The notes beneath the pieces were generated by a model. That model saw nothing but the letters and a program-made list of their open reading frames with translations. It had not been told where the DNA came from and did not search any database. Positions 58,698-64,000 of a DNA stretch of 64,000 bases are shown here, one piece after another; positions within the stretch are counted from its first letter, which is position 1, and every line of letters begins with the position of its first letter. The position numbers were made by a program, and so were the translations under genes. Origin of the DNA: Treponema sp. (GTDB lineage Bacteria; Spirochaetota; Spirochaetia; Treponematales; Treponemataceae); NCBI GenBank assembly GCA_016293915.1, contig JAEDCY010000011.1, positions 1 to 64,000 of the forward strand, given 5' to 3'.

Positions 58698-58728
58698 AAG
58701 CCTTCTGCTAGTCGGAAGGCTTTTTTTT
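58698..58728 (+). terminator. Terminator after tRNA-Asp
   Basis: AAGCCTTC (58698-58705) pairs with GAAGGCTT (58715-58722), with a T-run to 58728. Confidence 0.88.
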
Positions 58729-58740
58729 ATTAACTTTTTT

Positions 58741-58858
58741 CTGGTGTTAGCGCAGCTGGTAGCGCGATATCGGTGGAAGAACCTAAAAAATTGCTCCAAG
58801 TTTTCGCAATTTTTCTTAACGGTTCTTCGATTATCCAGTCCGGGACGTTGAGGTCGCT
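58741..58858 (+). pseudogene. tRNA-Pro-like gene interrupted by a repeat
   Basis: 58741-58772 matches the 5' half of the intact tRNA-Pro (TTAGCGCAGCTGGTAGCGCG identical). 58839-58858 matches its anticodon 3' strand and variable region (CGGGACGTTGAGGTCGCT). Between them lies a 62-bp hairpin repeat. The T-arm and acceptor 3' strand are not recovered, so no mature tRNA is expected. Confidence 0.7.
58774..58835. repeat. GAACC...GGTTC hairpin repeat inside the tRNA remnant
   Basis: The frame GAACC (58779-58783)/GGTTC (58821-58825) surrounds TTGCTCCAAGTTTTCGCAA. It is near-identical to 55752-55810 and ends with CGATTATC, a sequence also ending the arms at 52881-53001. Confidence 0.8.
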
Positions 58859-58897
58859 TCCAGCGACATTCTCTGAGTTCTTTTTTATATTTTCTTA

Positions 58898-58970
58898 CGG
58901 GTATTAGCGCAGCTGGTAGCGCGCGACGTTCGGGACGTTGAGGTCGCTGGTTCGAATCCAGTATACCCGA
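58898..58970 (+). tRNA. tRNA-Pro(CGG)
   Basis: A 73-nt cloverleaf: acceptor CGGGTAT/ATACCCG, D-arm GCGC..GCGC, anticodon arm CGACG-TTCGGGA-CGTTG (anticodon CGG), T-arm GCTGG-TTCGAAT-CCAGT, discriminator A. The leading C1:G72 pair is a Pro hallmark. Its 3' end is duplicated 203 bp downstream. Confidence 0.94.
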
Positions 58971-59055
58971 TTATAAACCATCTAACTTAATGTTGGATGG
59001 TTATTTTTTTATGTCTTCTGACTGGATTCGAAACGTAGTGAGCGCGGAAAACTTG
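58953..59055. repeat. 103-bp direct repeat, first copy (includes tRNA-Pro 3' end)
   Basis: It begins CGAATCCAGTATACCCGA in the tRNA T-loop and runs through the terminator hairpin AACCATC/GATGGTT to GCGGAAAACTTG. The second copy at 59156-59258 looks identical by eye. The repeat also contains ACTGGATTCGAA, the inverse of the tRNA T-arm. Confidence 0.85.
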
Positions 59056-59155
59056 CGAAAACCTGGAGCAAGTTTTCCGAAAAGGCGACAGGATGTCGCC
59101 GGCAGCGAACGAAGGCGGGCTGGAGAGAGGCAACACGAGGTTGCCGAACGGAAGC

Positions 59156-59258
59156 CGAATCCAGTATACCCGATTATAAACCATCTAACTTAATGTTGGA
59201 TGGTTATTTTTTTATGTCTTCTGACTGGATTCGAAACGTAGTGAGCGCGGAAAACTTG
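59156..59258. repeat. 103-bp direct repeat, second copy
   Basis: Exact-looking copy of 58953-59055 at an offset of 203 bp. The intervening 100 bp carries GCGAAAACCTGGAGCAAG, part of another repeat family, and small GC-rich hairpins. The last bases supply the TTG of the -35 box of the next gene. Confidence 0.85.
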
Positions 59259-59283
59259 ACATTTCTTATATTCGCATTAGAAT
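59256..59283 (+). promoter_or_regulatory. Promoter of the 59290 gene (leaderless candidate)
   Basis: TTGACA (59256-59261), 16 nt and TAGAAT (59278-59283), followed by TCAGGT and the ATG at 59290. The -35 straddles the end of the 103-bp repeat. Confidence 0.65.
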
Positions 59284-59289
59284 TCAGGT

Positions 59290-59820
59290 ATGTCAGAAAA
59301 GATAAATCTTGCACAATCTATTGCAGCTTTCTCAAAAAAGTTTTCAAAACTTAATGAAGAAGATAAGGATCAATTTGAAATACCTGTATCAAAAAGCAAG
59401 CTATTACAAGATGAAATAACTCGTCGCGAAGAAGAACGGAAAGAAATTCTTCGCCACCGATTTTCTGACTTTCTTGAACCACGAACTCAAGACATTGAAC
59501 AGGATGAAGAAAATCTTATAAAGGCATATGAACTTTTTTGTAAAGTAACTGAAGTTTGTGAATCTACGGCAAAGGAAAACTCCACAGCCCGTCTCCATAC
59601 CCTTGAAATTATAAGTCCTCTTTGCAAACGTGATGATTACACCCTTGGTGATGATTTTGCTTTTTTGAGATTATGGTTTTTACAGAAAAATCCTGATACA
59701 ACAGTGATACCGGAATTTATACGAGATGAAAATGGGCAGTTTTTCTTAAATTTTATAGAAAAAGAACTTTGGAAGCCCAGTTCTCTTGAGAAAGAGATTT
59801 CCACACGGATTTTGGCTTGA
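59290..59820 (+). CDS. Hypothetical protein
   Basis: A 176-aa soluble, charged protein that I do not recognise. The first half is helical and lysine/glutamate-rich (LLQDEITRREEERKEILRHR); the second half is more globular (DDFAFLRLWFLQKNPDTTVI, ENGQFFLNFIEKELW). No signal peptide, cysteine pair or catalytic motif. Its promoter and ATG spacing are clear, which supports a real gene. It follows the duplicated tRNA-Pro end, a position often occupied by accessory genes, so recent acquisition is possible. Confidence 0.65.
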   Translation: MSEKINLAQSIAAFSKKFSKLNEEDKDQFEIPVSKSKLLQDEITRREEERKEILRHRFSDFLEPRTQDIEQDEENLIKAYELFCKVTEVCESTAKENSTARLHTLEIISPLCKRDDYTLGDDFAFLRLWFLQKNPDTTVIPEFIRDENGQFFLNFIEKELWKPSSLEKEISTRILA

Positions 59821-59850
59821 AAAATAAATATCAAGCAAAAAAACGACTGA

Positions 59851-59880
59851 GTCAAGGCTTTAAGCGAAGCGTGCCTTGAC
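59851..59880. repeat. GTCAAGG...CCTTGAC palindrome, copy 2
   Basis: GTCAAGGCTTTAAGCGAAGC..CCTTGAC, inverted relative to 38350-38379. It is flanked by CGACTGA/CAGTCG, which extends the stem. It may terminate the 59290 gene. Confidence 0.75.
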
Positions 59881-59995
59881 CAGTCGTATTGGATTTTCGT
59901 GTGGCATCCATATTGATTAAATTTTCTTTTTATATTATATTGTTTTCTACATTTATTATTAGACGGAACCACCGGAAAAAGGAGGTGAATACAGT

Positions 59996-60202
59996 ATGGC
60001 AACAATCATGGTTGATGACTCAGAAAACCTTGAAAAAGCAATCAAACGCTTTAAGCGCATGGTTGAAAAAGAAGGCATTATCCGCGAATACAAAAAGCGT
60101 GAATACTTCGAAAAACCTTCTGCTACCCTCCACCAGAAGAAGACAACTCTCGAGAGAAAGCTTCTTAACAAGAGACGTAAGACAGAAAAGAAGGATTACT
60201 AA
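59996..60202 (+). CDS. rpsU: 30S ribosomal protein S21
   Basis: S21 is a small basic protein of the 30S platform near the anti-Shine-Dalgarno region. The 68-aa sequence has the family core NLEKAIKRFKRMVEKEGIIR and KKREYFEKPS, with a Lys/Arg-rich tail. An unusually complete ribosome binding site AAAGGAGGTGA precedes the ATG, in contrast with the Shine-Dalgarno-less genes in this window. A repeat-derived terminator follows. Confidence 0.97.
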   Translation: MATIMVDDSENLEKAIKRFKRMVEKEGIIREYKKREYFEKPSATLHQKKTTLERKLLNKRRKTEKKDY

Positions 60203-60222
60203 TCTAAATACTTAATACAAGA

Positions 60223-60277
60223 CCGGTGATTGAGTAGCCGCAAAACGGCGTTTCAAAATCACCGGTTTATTTTTTTA
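60223..60277 (+). terminator. Repeat-derived terminator of rpsU
   Basis: ACCGGTGATT...AATCACCGGT arms followed by TTATTTTTTT. The stem is a GGTGGTTGAGTAG-family repeat (compare 3008-3097), here apparently serving as a terminator. Confidence 0.75.
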
Positions 60278-60310
60278 ACTTACATTTTCAGCTTTACCTC
60301 GCAATGACAA

Positions 60311-60352
60311 AAAAAAAGACCGCAGGATATACTCCTTGCGGTCTTTTCATTT
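60311..60352. terminator. Bidirectional terminator between rpsU and efp
   Basis: AAGACCGCAGGA and TCCTTGCGGTCTT pair with one bulge. T-runs follow on both strands (long on minus). It serves the convergent efp operon and backs up rpsU. Confidence 0.85.
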
Positions 60353-60355
60353 AAC

Positions 60356-60392
60356 AGTGGTTTCGTTACAGCGTCGCCAACTCAACCACCAG
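60356..60392. repeat. GGTGGTTGAG repeat copy next to efp stop
   Basis: GTGGTTTCGTTACAGCGTCGCCAACTCAACCAC is an inverted family member, 6 nt from the efp stop codon. Confidence 0.65.
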
Positions 60393-60397
60393 TTTTA

Positions 60398-60967
60398 CTA
60401 ATTTTTAGCTCTCTCGAGGAAAGAACCGTCACGTGTATCAATTACGATTTTGTCGTCTGTATTGATGAACAATGGAACGCGAACTTCGATTCCAGTATCA
60501 AGAGTAGCAGGCTTCAAAGACTTTCCTGAAGTATCCCCCTTAACACCTGGTTCGCAGTAAGTTACTGTACGTGTAACGCGAACTGGAAGATCGATACCTA
60601 CAGGCTTTCCTTCGTAGAAAGTAAGGTTTACTTCGAGGTCATCATCCGGAGTAATATATCCAGCATAGTCACCAAGGTCTTCCTTAGCGAGTTCAAACTG
60701 CTCGTATGTATCCTGATCCATGAATACGAATGTGTCGCCGTCAATGTAAGAAAGCTTTGTTACATGTGATTCAAGATCAACTTCATCAAACTTTTCACCA
60801 GCATCAATACCAAGATCCATAGTAGAGTTTGTAACAAGGTTCTTTACGCGGAAGCTTGTAACCATTCCGGCACGTCCTGAGCGCTGTCCGAGCATCTTCT
60901 GAACGATAAGAGCATTTCCTTCATACATGAAGGCTGTTCCAACTTTTAACTGTGATGTCATTAACAT
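60398..60967 (-). CDS. efp: Elongation factor P, arginine-type
   Basis: EF-P enters the ribosomal E site and relieves stalling at polyproline. The 189-aa protein has the three OB-type domains. The loop that carries the modified residue reads QRSGRAGM, with Arg at position 32 counted from the first Met, the same position as the rhamnosylated Arg32 of Pseudomonas EF-P. This marks it as a substrate of EarP, whose gene is adjacent, not of EpmA (Lys type). AGAGG lies 9 nt before the ATG. It is followed by a bidirectional terminator. Confidence 0.95.
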   Translation of the reverse strand: MLMTSQLKVGTAFMYEGNALIVQKMLGQRSGRAGMVTSFRVKNLVTNSTMDLGIDAGEKFDEVDLESHVTKLSYIDGDTFVFMDQDTYEQFELAKEDLGDYAGYITPDDDLEVNLTFYEGKPVGIDLPVRVTRTVTYCEPGVKGDTSGKSLKPATLDTGIEVRVPLFINTDDKIVIDTRDGSFLERAKN

Positions 60968-61006
60968 AATATAAAACCTCTATAAAAGAATTTACAAAAA
61001 TAGTTA

Positions 61007-62167
61007 CTATATTATATCAAGTTTTTCAATGTATGTCATTAAGTTGTAAGCCAGGTCTCCGTTTTTTCTTAGAGAACGGGCAAAATCCTGAAAGCCGGAT
61101 ACAAGGCGGGGAACTGATGCAAAAAAATCATAATATGAATTACTCAGTTGTTCCGCTACTCGCGAAGCAATACAGTCATCAGAAGAATTGATTTCCAGCC
61201 ATACCTTCTCTACAATCTCAAAATCCGCTTCATCAAAATGCGGTTTCATTCTTTCAAGCAAAGCTTTTACTTTAACAAGCTGATACTCATCACTTTGCGG
61301 GTATGCATGCCAGATAAAAGGAATACCGGAAAGACAAGCTCTGGACATAGACTCCTCTCCTCTAATCACCAGAGCAGAACAAGACTTCATTACCCTATCC
61401 CATTCACTTTGATTCAGATATGGCAGTTCTTCTATAAAGGAGTTTTCGATACATTCTCTTTGCGAGCTCTCAACTACATTTCTAACCGCAGCCAAAAAAC
61501 TTTCTTTGCCGCGCCCCTGGGCCAGAAGAAGTTTTGATTTATAAGATGGCTCTGGCAAATCCCCCCAACAAGAAGCTGCACTCAACCACCCCTGAATAAA
61601 ACTAGTCCAGTCGCGCTCGTAAGTAAAAACAAGCACCGGACCATTTTCCTTCCACTCAGGAACTTCCAGCCAGTCAGCATCAATTACAAGTCCTCCAGTC
61701 TTTTCTGTAAAGCCCGGCATAAAGTTTACCTTCTGAACTTTTGCACTGCGGGTCAAAGACTTAAGACAATGAAAATCCTCAGCATATTTTTCTGCAGTAA
61801 GATAATCAATCATAATAATGTGAACTGTTCGCTGTAATTTTTCTTCAAATAAAATACGTTCCATCCAGTCAGGACGGCCACACTGAAAGCATTCTAAAAT
61901 TACAGGCATAAGTTCACCGTCATTACGAGAAAATGCCTTGTGACAAAAATCTGCCGCATTCCAGTCGTATACGTTCAGTCCTTCAATATTTTGCATTTCC
62001 AGACCACACTGCACAGCGCTGCAAATCTTATTAAAACTTTCAAGATTATCAACAATGAGATTAATTGTATTTTTGGGATTTATTTTTTTAAGTTGTTTTG
62101 CAAGGCGATATACAACTCCGATATCTCCAAAGTTATCCACAACCTTGCAAAGAATGGAAATCTGCAT
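61007..62167 (-). CDS. earP: EF-P arginine rhamnosyltransferase EarP
   Basis: EarP transfers rhamnose from dTDP-L-rhamnose to Arg32 of EF-P. The 386-aa GT-B protein shows the family N-terminus CKVVDNFGDIGVVYRLAKQL, with the two Asp that bind the acceptor Arg (D11 and D15), MPGFTEKTGGL, and the C-terminal donor site RGEESMSRACLSGIPFIWHA, with the conserved Glu and PFxWHxYPQ. Length matches the family. efp follows 40 nt downstream on the same strand. The start follows the upstream gene closely without a Shine-Dalgarno sequence, suggesting coupling. It implies that dTDP-rhamnose synthesis (rmlABCD) exists elsewhere in the genome. Confidence 0.95.
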   Translation of the reverse strand: MQISILCKVVDNFGDIGVVYRLAKQLKKINPKNTINLIVDNLESFNKICSAVQCGLEMQNIEGLNVYDWNAADFCHKAFSRNDGELMPVILECFQCGRPDWMERILFEEKLQRTVHIIMIDYLTAEKYAEDFHCLKSLTRSAKVQKVNFMPGFTEKTGGLVIDADWLEVPEWKENGPVLVFTYERDWTSFIQGWLSAASCWGDLPEPSYKSKLLLAQGRGKESFLAAVRNVVESSQRECIENSFIEELPYLNQSEWDRVMKSCSALVIRGEESMSRACLSGIPFIWHAYPQSDEYQLVKVKALLERMKPHFDEADFEIVEKVWLEINSSDDCIASRVAEQLSNSYYDFFASVPRLVSGFQDFARSLRKNGDLAYNLMTYIEKLDII

Positions 62168-62169
62168 GA

Positions 62170-62643
62170 CTAGTTAATCTTACTGTAAAGTCCGCTAAGC
62201 TCGTCACGCCACTCAGACTGTTGTTCACGATTTTCCCATTCAATTATTTTTTTGATTGTAAAATGACGCTGATCTCTAATATTTTCATACTGAAGGACAG
62301 CAAAACGTCCCTGCCCAATATATGCAACTTTTTCGTTTTCACCAGTAGGTTCAGACTGTTTTACCTGATTCAAAACACAGTCAAAATGAAGAGGCTGTCC
62401 GGTAGACTTATCCGCAATAGCACTTGCAATATCAGTAATAGGCTGTCCACATTTTGGACAAATAATTTCGCGAGACTTTACATCCTGAATTGCCGCAACT
62501 CTCTGACGTTCTGCATCCTGATCTTCATATAAAGCCTTGTTAAACTGAAAGGATCTCTGTTTATTTTTATTTTCACGTGACTGCTCAGATCTTTTCTGAT
62601 TATTCCAATTGTTTGAATGCTTTCTATTGCGACGTCTATCCAT
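62170..62643 (-). CDS. Hypothetical basic protein with a CxxC zinc-ribbon-like motif
   Basis: A 157-aa protein that I do not recognise. The first 45 residues are Arg/Asn/Lys/Gln-rich and likely disordered (possibly RNA-binding). Then comes ICPKCGQPI with a later HFDC, a possible four-ligand zinc site (Cys, Cys, His, Cys). The C-terminus is beta-rich (EKVAYIGQGRFAVLQYENIR). It lies 2 nt upstream of earP on the same strand. Cytosolic. A role tied to translation is a guess from its neighbours. Confidence 0.65.
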   Translation of the reverse strand: MDRRRNRKHSNNWNNQKRSEQSRENKNKQRSFQFNKALYEDQDAERQRVAAIQDVKSREIICPKCGQPITDIASAIADKSTGQPLHFDCVLNQVKQSEPTGENEKVAYIGQGRFAVLQYENIRDQRHFTIKKIIEWENREQQSEWRDELSGLYSKIN

Positions 62644-62646
62644 AAT

Positions 62647-62847
62647 CTAATCCCGAAATTTCAATTCGTCAGGATCTTCAATCAAGTGATTACTAATCAC
62701 CTGTGCAATTCGTTGAATTGCATTATCAAGATATTCCGGACTTTGAATTTTCTTCCTTAACTCTAAAATCCTAGGAGACAAATCGATAGTATCGGTCCGC
62801 TCAAGGACAAGAGTAGCTGCCCCTGTTGATTTTCCACCAGAAATCAT
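62647..62847 (-). CDS. Small hypothetical protein, weakly FlgM-like
   Basis: A 66-aa protein. Its central helix segment SPRILELRKKIQSPEYLDNA and the following IQRIAQVISNHL resemble the C-terminal sigma28-binding part of FlgM, and an FlhB-like gene lies nearby, but the match is weak and by eye only. The ATG is preceded by AAAGGGAGA. It is 3 nt from the downstream gene. It could equally be an unrelated small helical protein. Confidence 0.45.
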   Translation of the reverse strand: MISGGKSTGAATLVLERTDTIDLSPRILELRKKIQSPEYLDNAIQRIAQVISNHLIEDPDELKFRD

Positions 62848-62874
62848 AGAATCTCCCTTTTGACACCCACGCGT

Positions 62875-63231
62875 TTATTCTGAAAAAGCATTTTCAATAT
62901 GATACACCGGCTCTAAGCCAGGCATATCAATAACAATTACATCAAATCTGACATAGCTGTTATTATATTCTCGATGTTTTAACAGAAAACGTTTAGATGT
63001 TTTTATGATTCTTTGACGTTTCTGATTATTTAACTCTCTCTGAATCATATCTAAAGTGCCGTTTGGAAGCGTTTTTACCTCTACAAACACTAAAGTGTCG
63101 TTCTTATCTGCTATTATATCAATTTCTCCGCCTTTTGTCCGCCAGTTACGCTCAATTATTGCATAACCTTTAGATAAAAGATAGTCAGAGGCACGATTTT
63201 CTCCTTCATTTCCAATTATTTTTGTATTCAT
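62875..63231 (-). CDS. YraN/UPF0102 family endonuclease-like protein
   Basis: A 118-aa protein with the restriction-endonuclease-like fold of YraN: GENRASDYLLSKGYAIIERN, then GGEIDIIADKNDTLVFVEVK carrying the D-x(n)-E-x-K metal site. Members are thought to act in DNA processing. Its ATG overlaps the stop of the FlhX-like gene (4 nt). Length is typical. Cytosolic. The link to flagellar genes here is positional only. Confidence 0.9.
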   Translation of the reverse strand: MNTKIIGNEGENRASDYLLSKGYAIIERNWRTKGGEIDIIADKNDTLVFVEVKTLPNGTLDMIQRELNNQKRQRIIKTSKRFLLKHREYNNSYVRFDVIVIDMPGLEPVYHIENAFSE

Positions 63232-63494
63232 TTTTTTTCTTTCTCCCTCTGTTCTGTAAGGATAAAAGAAAAAATTACCGCCAAGGCTTGCCAGGTATTT
63301 TCCGGAACTATATCACCTGCAGAAGAAAGCCCCAGCATATCAACAAGTACTTTATCTTCTGTAACTGGAACCCCTTTTTTTTCTGCCTCTTCCAGCATAA
63401 TATCAGCTTTGCGGCCCTCTCCTTTTGCAAGAATAACTGGGGCTTCTGTTCCTTCTATATATTTGAGGGCAACAGCTTTTCTTTTTGAAGTCAT
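63228..63494 (-). CDS. Stand-alone FlhB C-terminal domain protein (FlhX-like)
   Basis: An 88-aa protein matching only the cytosolic C-terminal domain of FlhB/YscU export-switch proteins: KAVALKYIEGTEAPVILAKG, then GVPVTEDKVLVDML. The autocleavage motif NPTH is not seen; the corresponding region is EGTEAP. Such FlhX proteins can partly replace the FlhB C-terminus in export specificity. It overlaps its neighbours on both sides by 4 nt, so the genes are translationally coupled. Confidence 0.85.
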   Translation of the reverse strand: MTSKRKAVALKYIEGTEAPVILAKGEGRKADIMLEEAEKKGVPVTEDKVLVDMLGLSSAGDIVPENTWQALAVIFSFILTEQREKEKK

Positions 63495-64000
63495 ATTTCA
63501 CCTCCAAAAGAAACAAAGCTTTCAAGCCCGCTTGCGCTTCCCTCTAAAACCTCTTCGTCTGTCCAGATAATTTTTCCAGGATTTATTCCGGCTGTCATAA
63601 AGTGTTTTTTTAACTCTTTTACTTTATCCTCTGTATCAGTTTTTACCCCATCTTCAATAACATTAAAATATGTATTTTTAATTTGGTTTCCATCATAAGA
63701 AAGACTGAACAAGTATCTTCTATTATTATAGACACAATCAAGATTTAATAATTTTAATGAATTTACTGTATCAAACAGCAGACGTAGACAGCCTTTTCCA
63801 AGTATATGTCGATTTTCTTCCAGGCTTTCTGCCACTTCTACCATTTCAAAAGGTAAAAAATACCATGCACCTTCTGTTGAGTTTATTCTATTAATAAGCT
63901 TTTCTTTTGATTTTTTTTTATGAGACGGAATTTCTTTTTCCAGATTTCTGCCAGGACCAGAACCTTCCTCACTTTCTAGAAAAGTAAGAAGGGCTTTTAT
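63491..64000 (-). CDS. Hypothetical protein, partial (runs off the right edge)
   Basis: The frame is open from its stop at 63491 to the window edge, at least 169 codons, so the internal ATG at 63844 is not the likely start. The visible C-terminal part contains a basic stretch (SHKKKSKEKL), then STEGAWYFLPFEM, followed by a mixed alpha/beta domain (LLFDTVNSLKLLNLDCVYNN) and ASGLESFVSFGGEI. I do not recognise it. A 4-nt overlap with the FlhX-like gene indicates one operon and suggests a flagellar or export-linked role. Confidence 0.75.
   Translation of the reverse strand: MKALLTFLESEEGSGPGRNLEKEIPSHKKKSKEKLINRINSTEGAWYFLPFEMVEVAESLEENRHILGKGCLRLLFDTVNSLKLLNLDCVYNNRRYLFSLSYDGNQIKNTYFNVIEDGVKTDTEDKVKELKKHFMTAGINPGKIIWTDEEVLEGSASGLESFVSFGGEI

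Noticed and set aside
58741..58772. A functional second tRNA
   Set aside because: The anticodon arm is broken by a repeat, and no T-arm or acceptor 3' strand can be paired.

Overview
The window is a chromosomal stretch of a spirochaete, most likely a gut or rumen type Treponema. This is an inference from gene content: a GreA elongation factor fused to a long helical-repeat N-terminus, an extended FliG, a stand-alone FlhB C-terminal domain protein (FlhX-like), a dense set of TPR and signal-peptide proteins, thiamine pyrophosphokinase, and an intracellular GH39 xylosidase beside polymer-sugar uptake genes. Base composition looks moderately AT-rich. There is no rRNA operon, CRISPR array, complete insertion sequence or prophage. 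The window is ordinary core chromosome broken up by many small non-coding repeat elements.

Layout. 0.2-4 kb: sugar oxidoreductase, GH39 xylosidase and an FMN-type hydroxy-acid enzyme. 4-6 kb (minus): ThiN, CYTH protein and hot-dog thioesterase. 6.4-11.7 kb: a complete sufCBDSU iron-sulfur operon, then tRNA-Arg(UCU). 12-27 kb (minus): envelope TPR/lipoproteins, a degenerate NtrC-type regulator, rpsA-cmk-PAP2, a membrane-anchored BTAD regulator, rluB-scpB-scpA-folK-recA, a three-gene TPR/secreted cluster and rpe. 27.5-32.3 kb: a TPR gene, the GreA fusion and an MBL hydrolase. 32.3-40.3 kb: deoC, ferredoxin, M23 peptidase, PEGA protein, a candidate small RNA, a class A PBP, a ParB-N protein, a small outer-membrane-type protein and rlmJ. 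40.3-49 kb (minus): clpB, two unknowns, an M16C protease and fliG. 49-52.7 kb: a heterodimeric ABC exporter. 53-58.5 kb: a sugar ABC importer flanked by AraC and GntR regulators. 58.6-59.3 kb: tRNA-Asp, an interrupted tRNA copy and tRNA-Pro with a duplicated 3' end. 59.3-64 kb: an unknown gene, rpsU, then (minus) an operon with efp, earP, YraN and FlhX-like genes that runs off the right edge.

How the genes work together. Iron-sulfur assembly (sufCBDSU) would supply the 2[4Fe-4S] ferredoxin. EF-P carries Arg at position 32 and sits directly next to its rhamnosyltransferase EarP. The importer lacks its own ATPase and is flanked by two regulators and a shared operator-rich promoter. ScpA/ScpB, RluB, FolK and RecA form a housekeeping run.

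The two signals I find most striking are regulatory. First, at least six genes have a sigma70-like -10 box that ends exactly 6 nt before the start codon, usually with no Shine-Dalgarno sequence and with a -35 box 16-17 bp upstream. This predicts leaderless mRNAs. Second, a 108-nt candidate small RNA (35400-35507) has a perfect 13-bp hairpin presenting a C-rich, anti-Shine-Dalgarno loop and ends in a strong terminator. Superimposed are several dispersed repeat families, including a 200-bp MITE-like element present as two inverted copies. All functional calls rest on reading motifs by eye; no database search was run.
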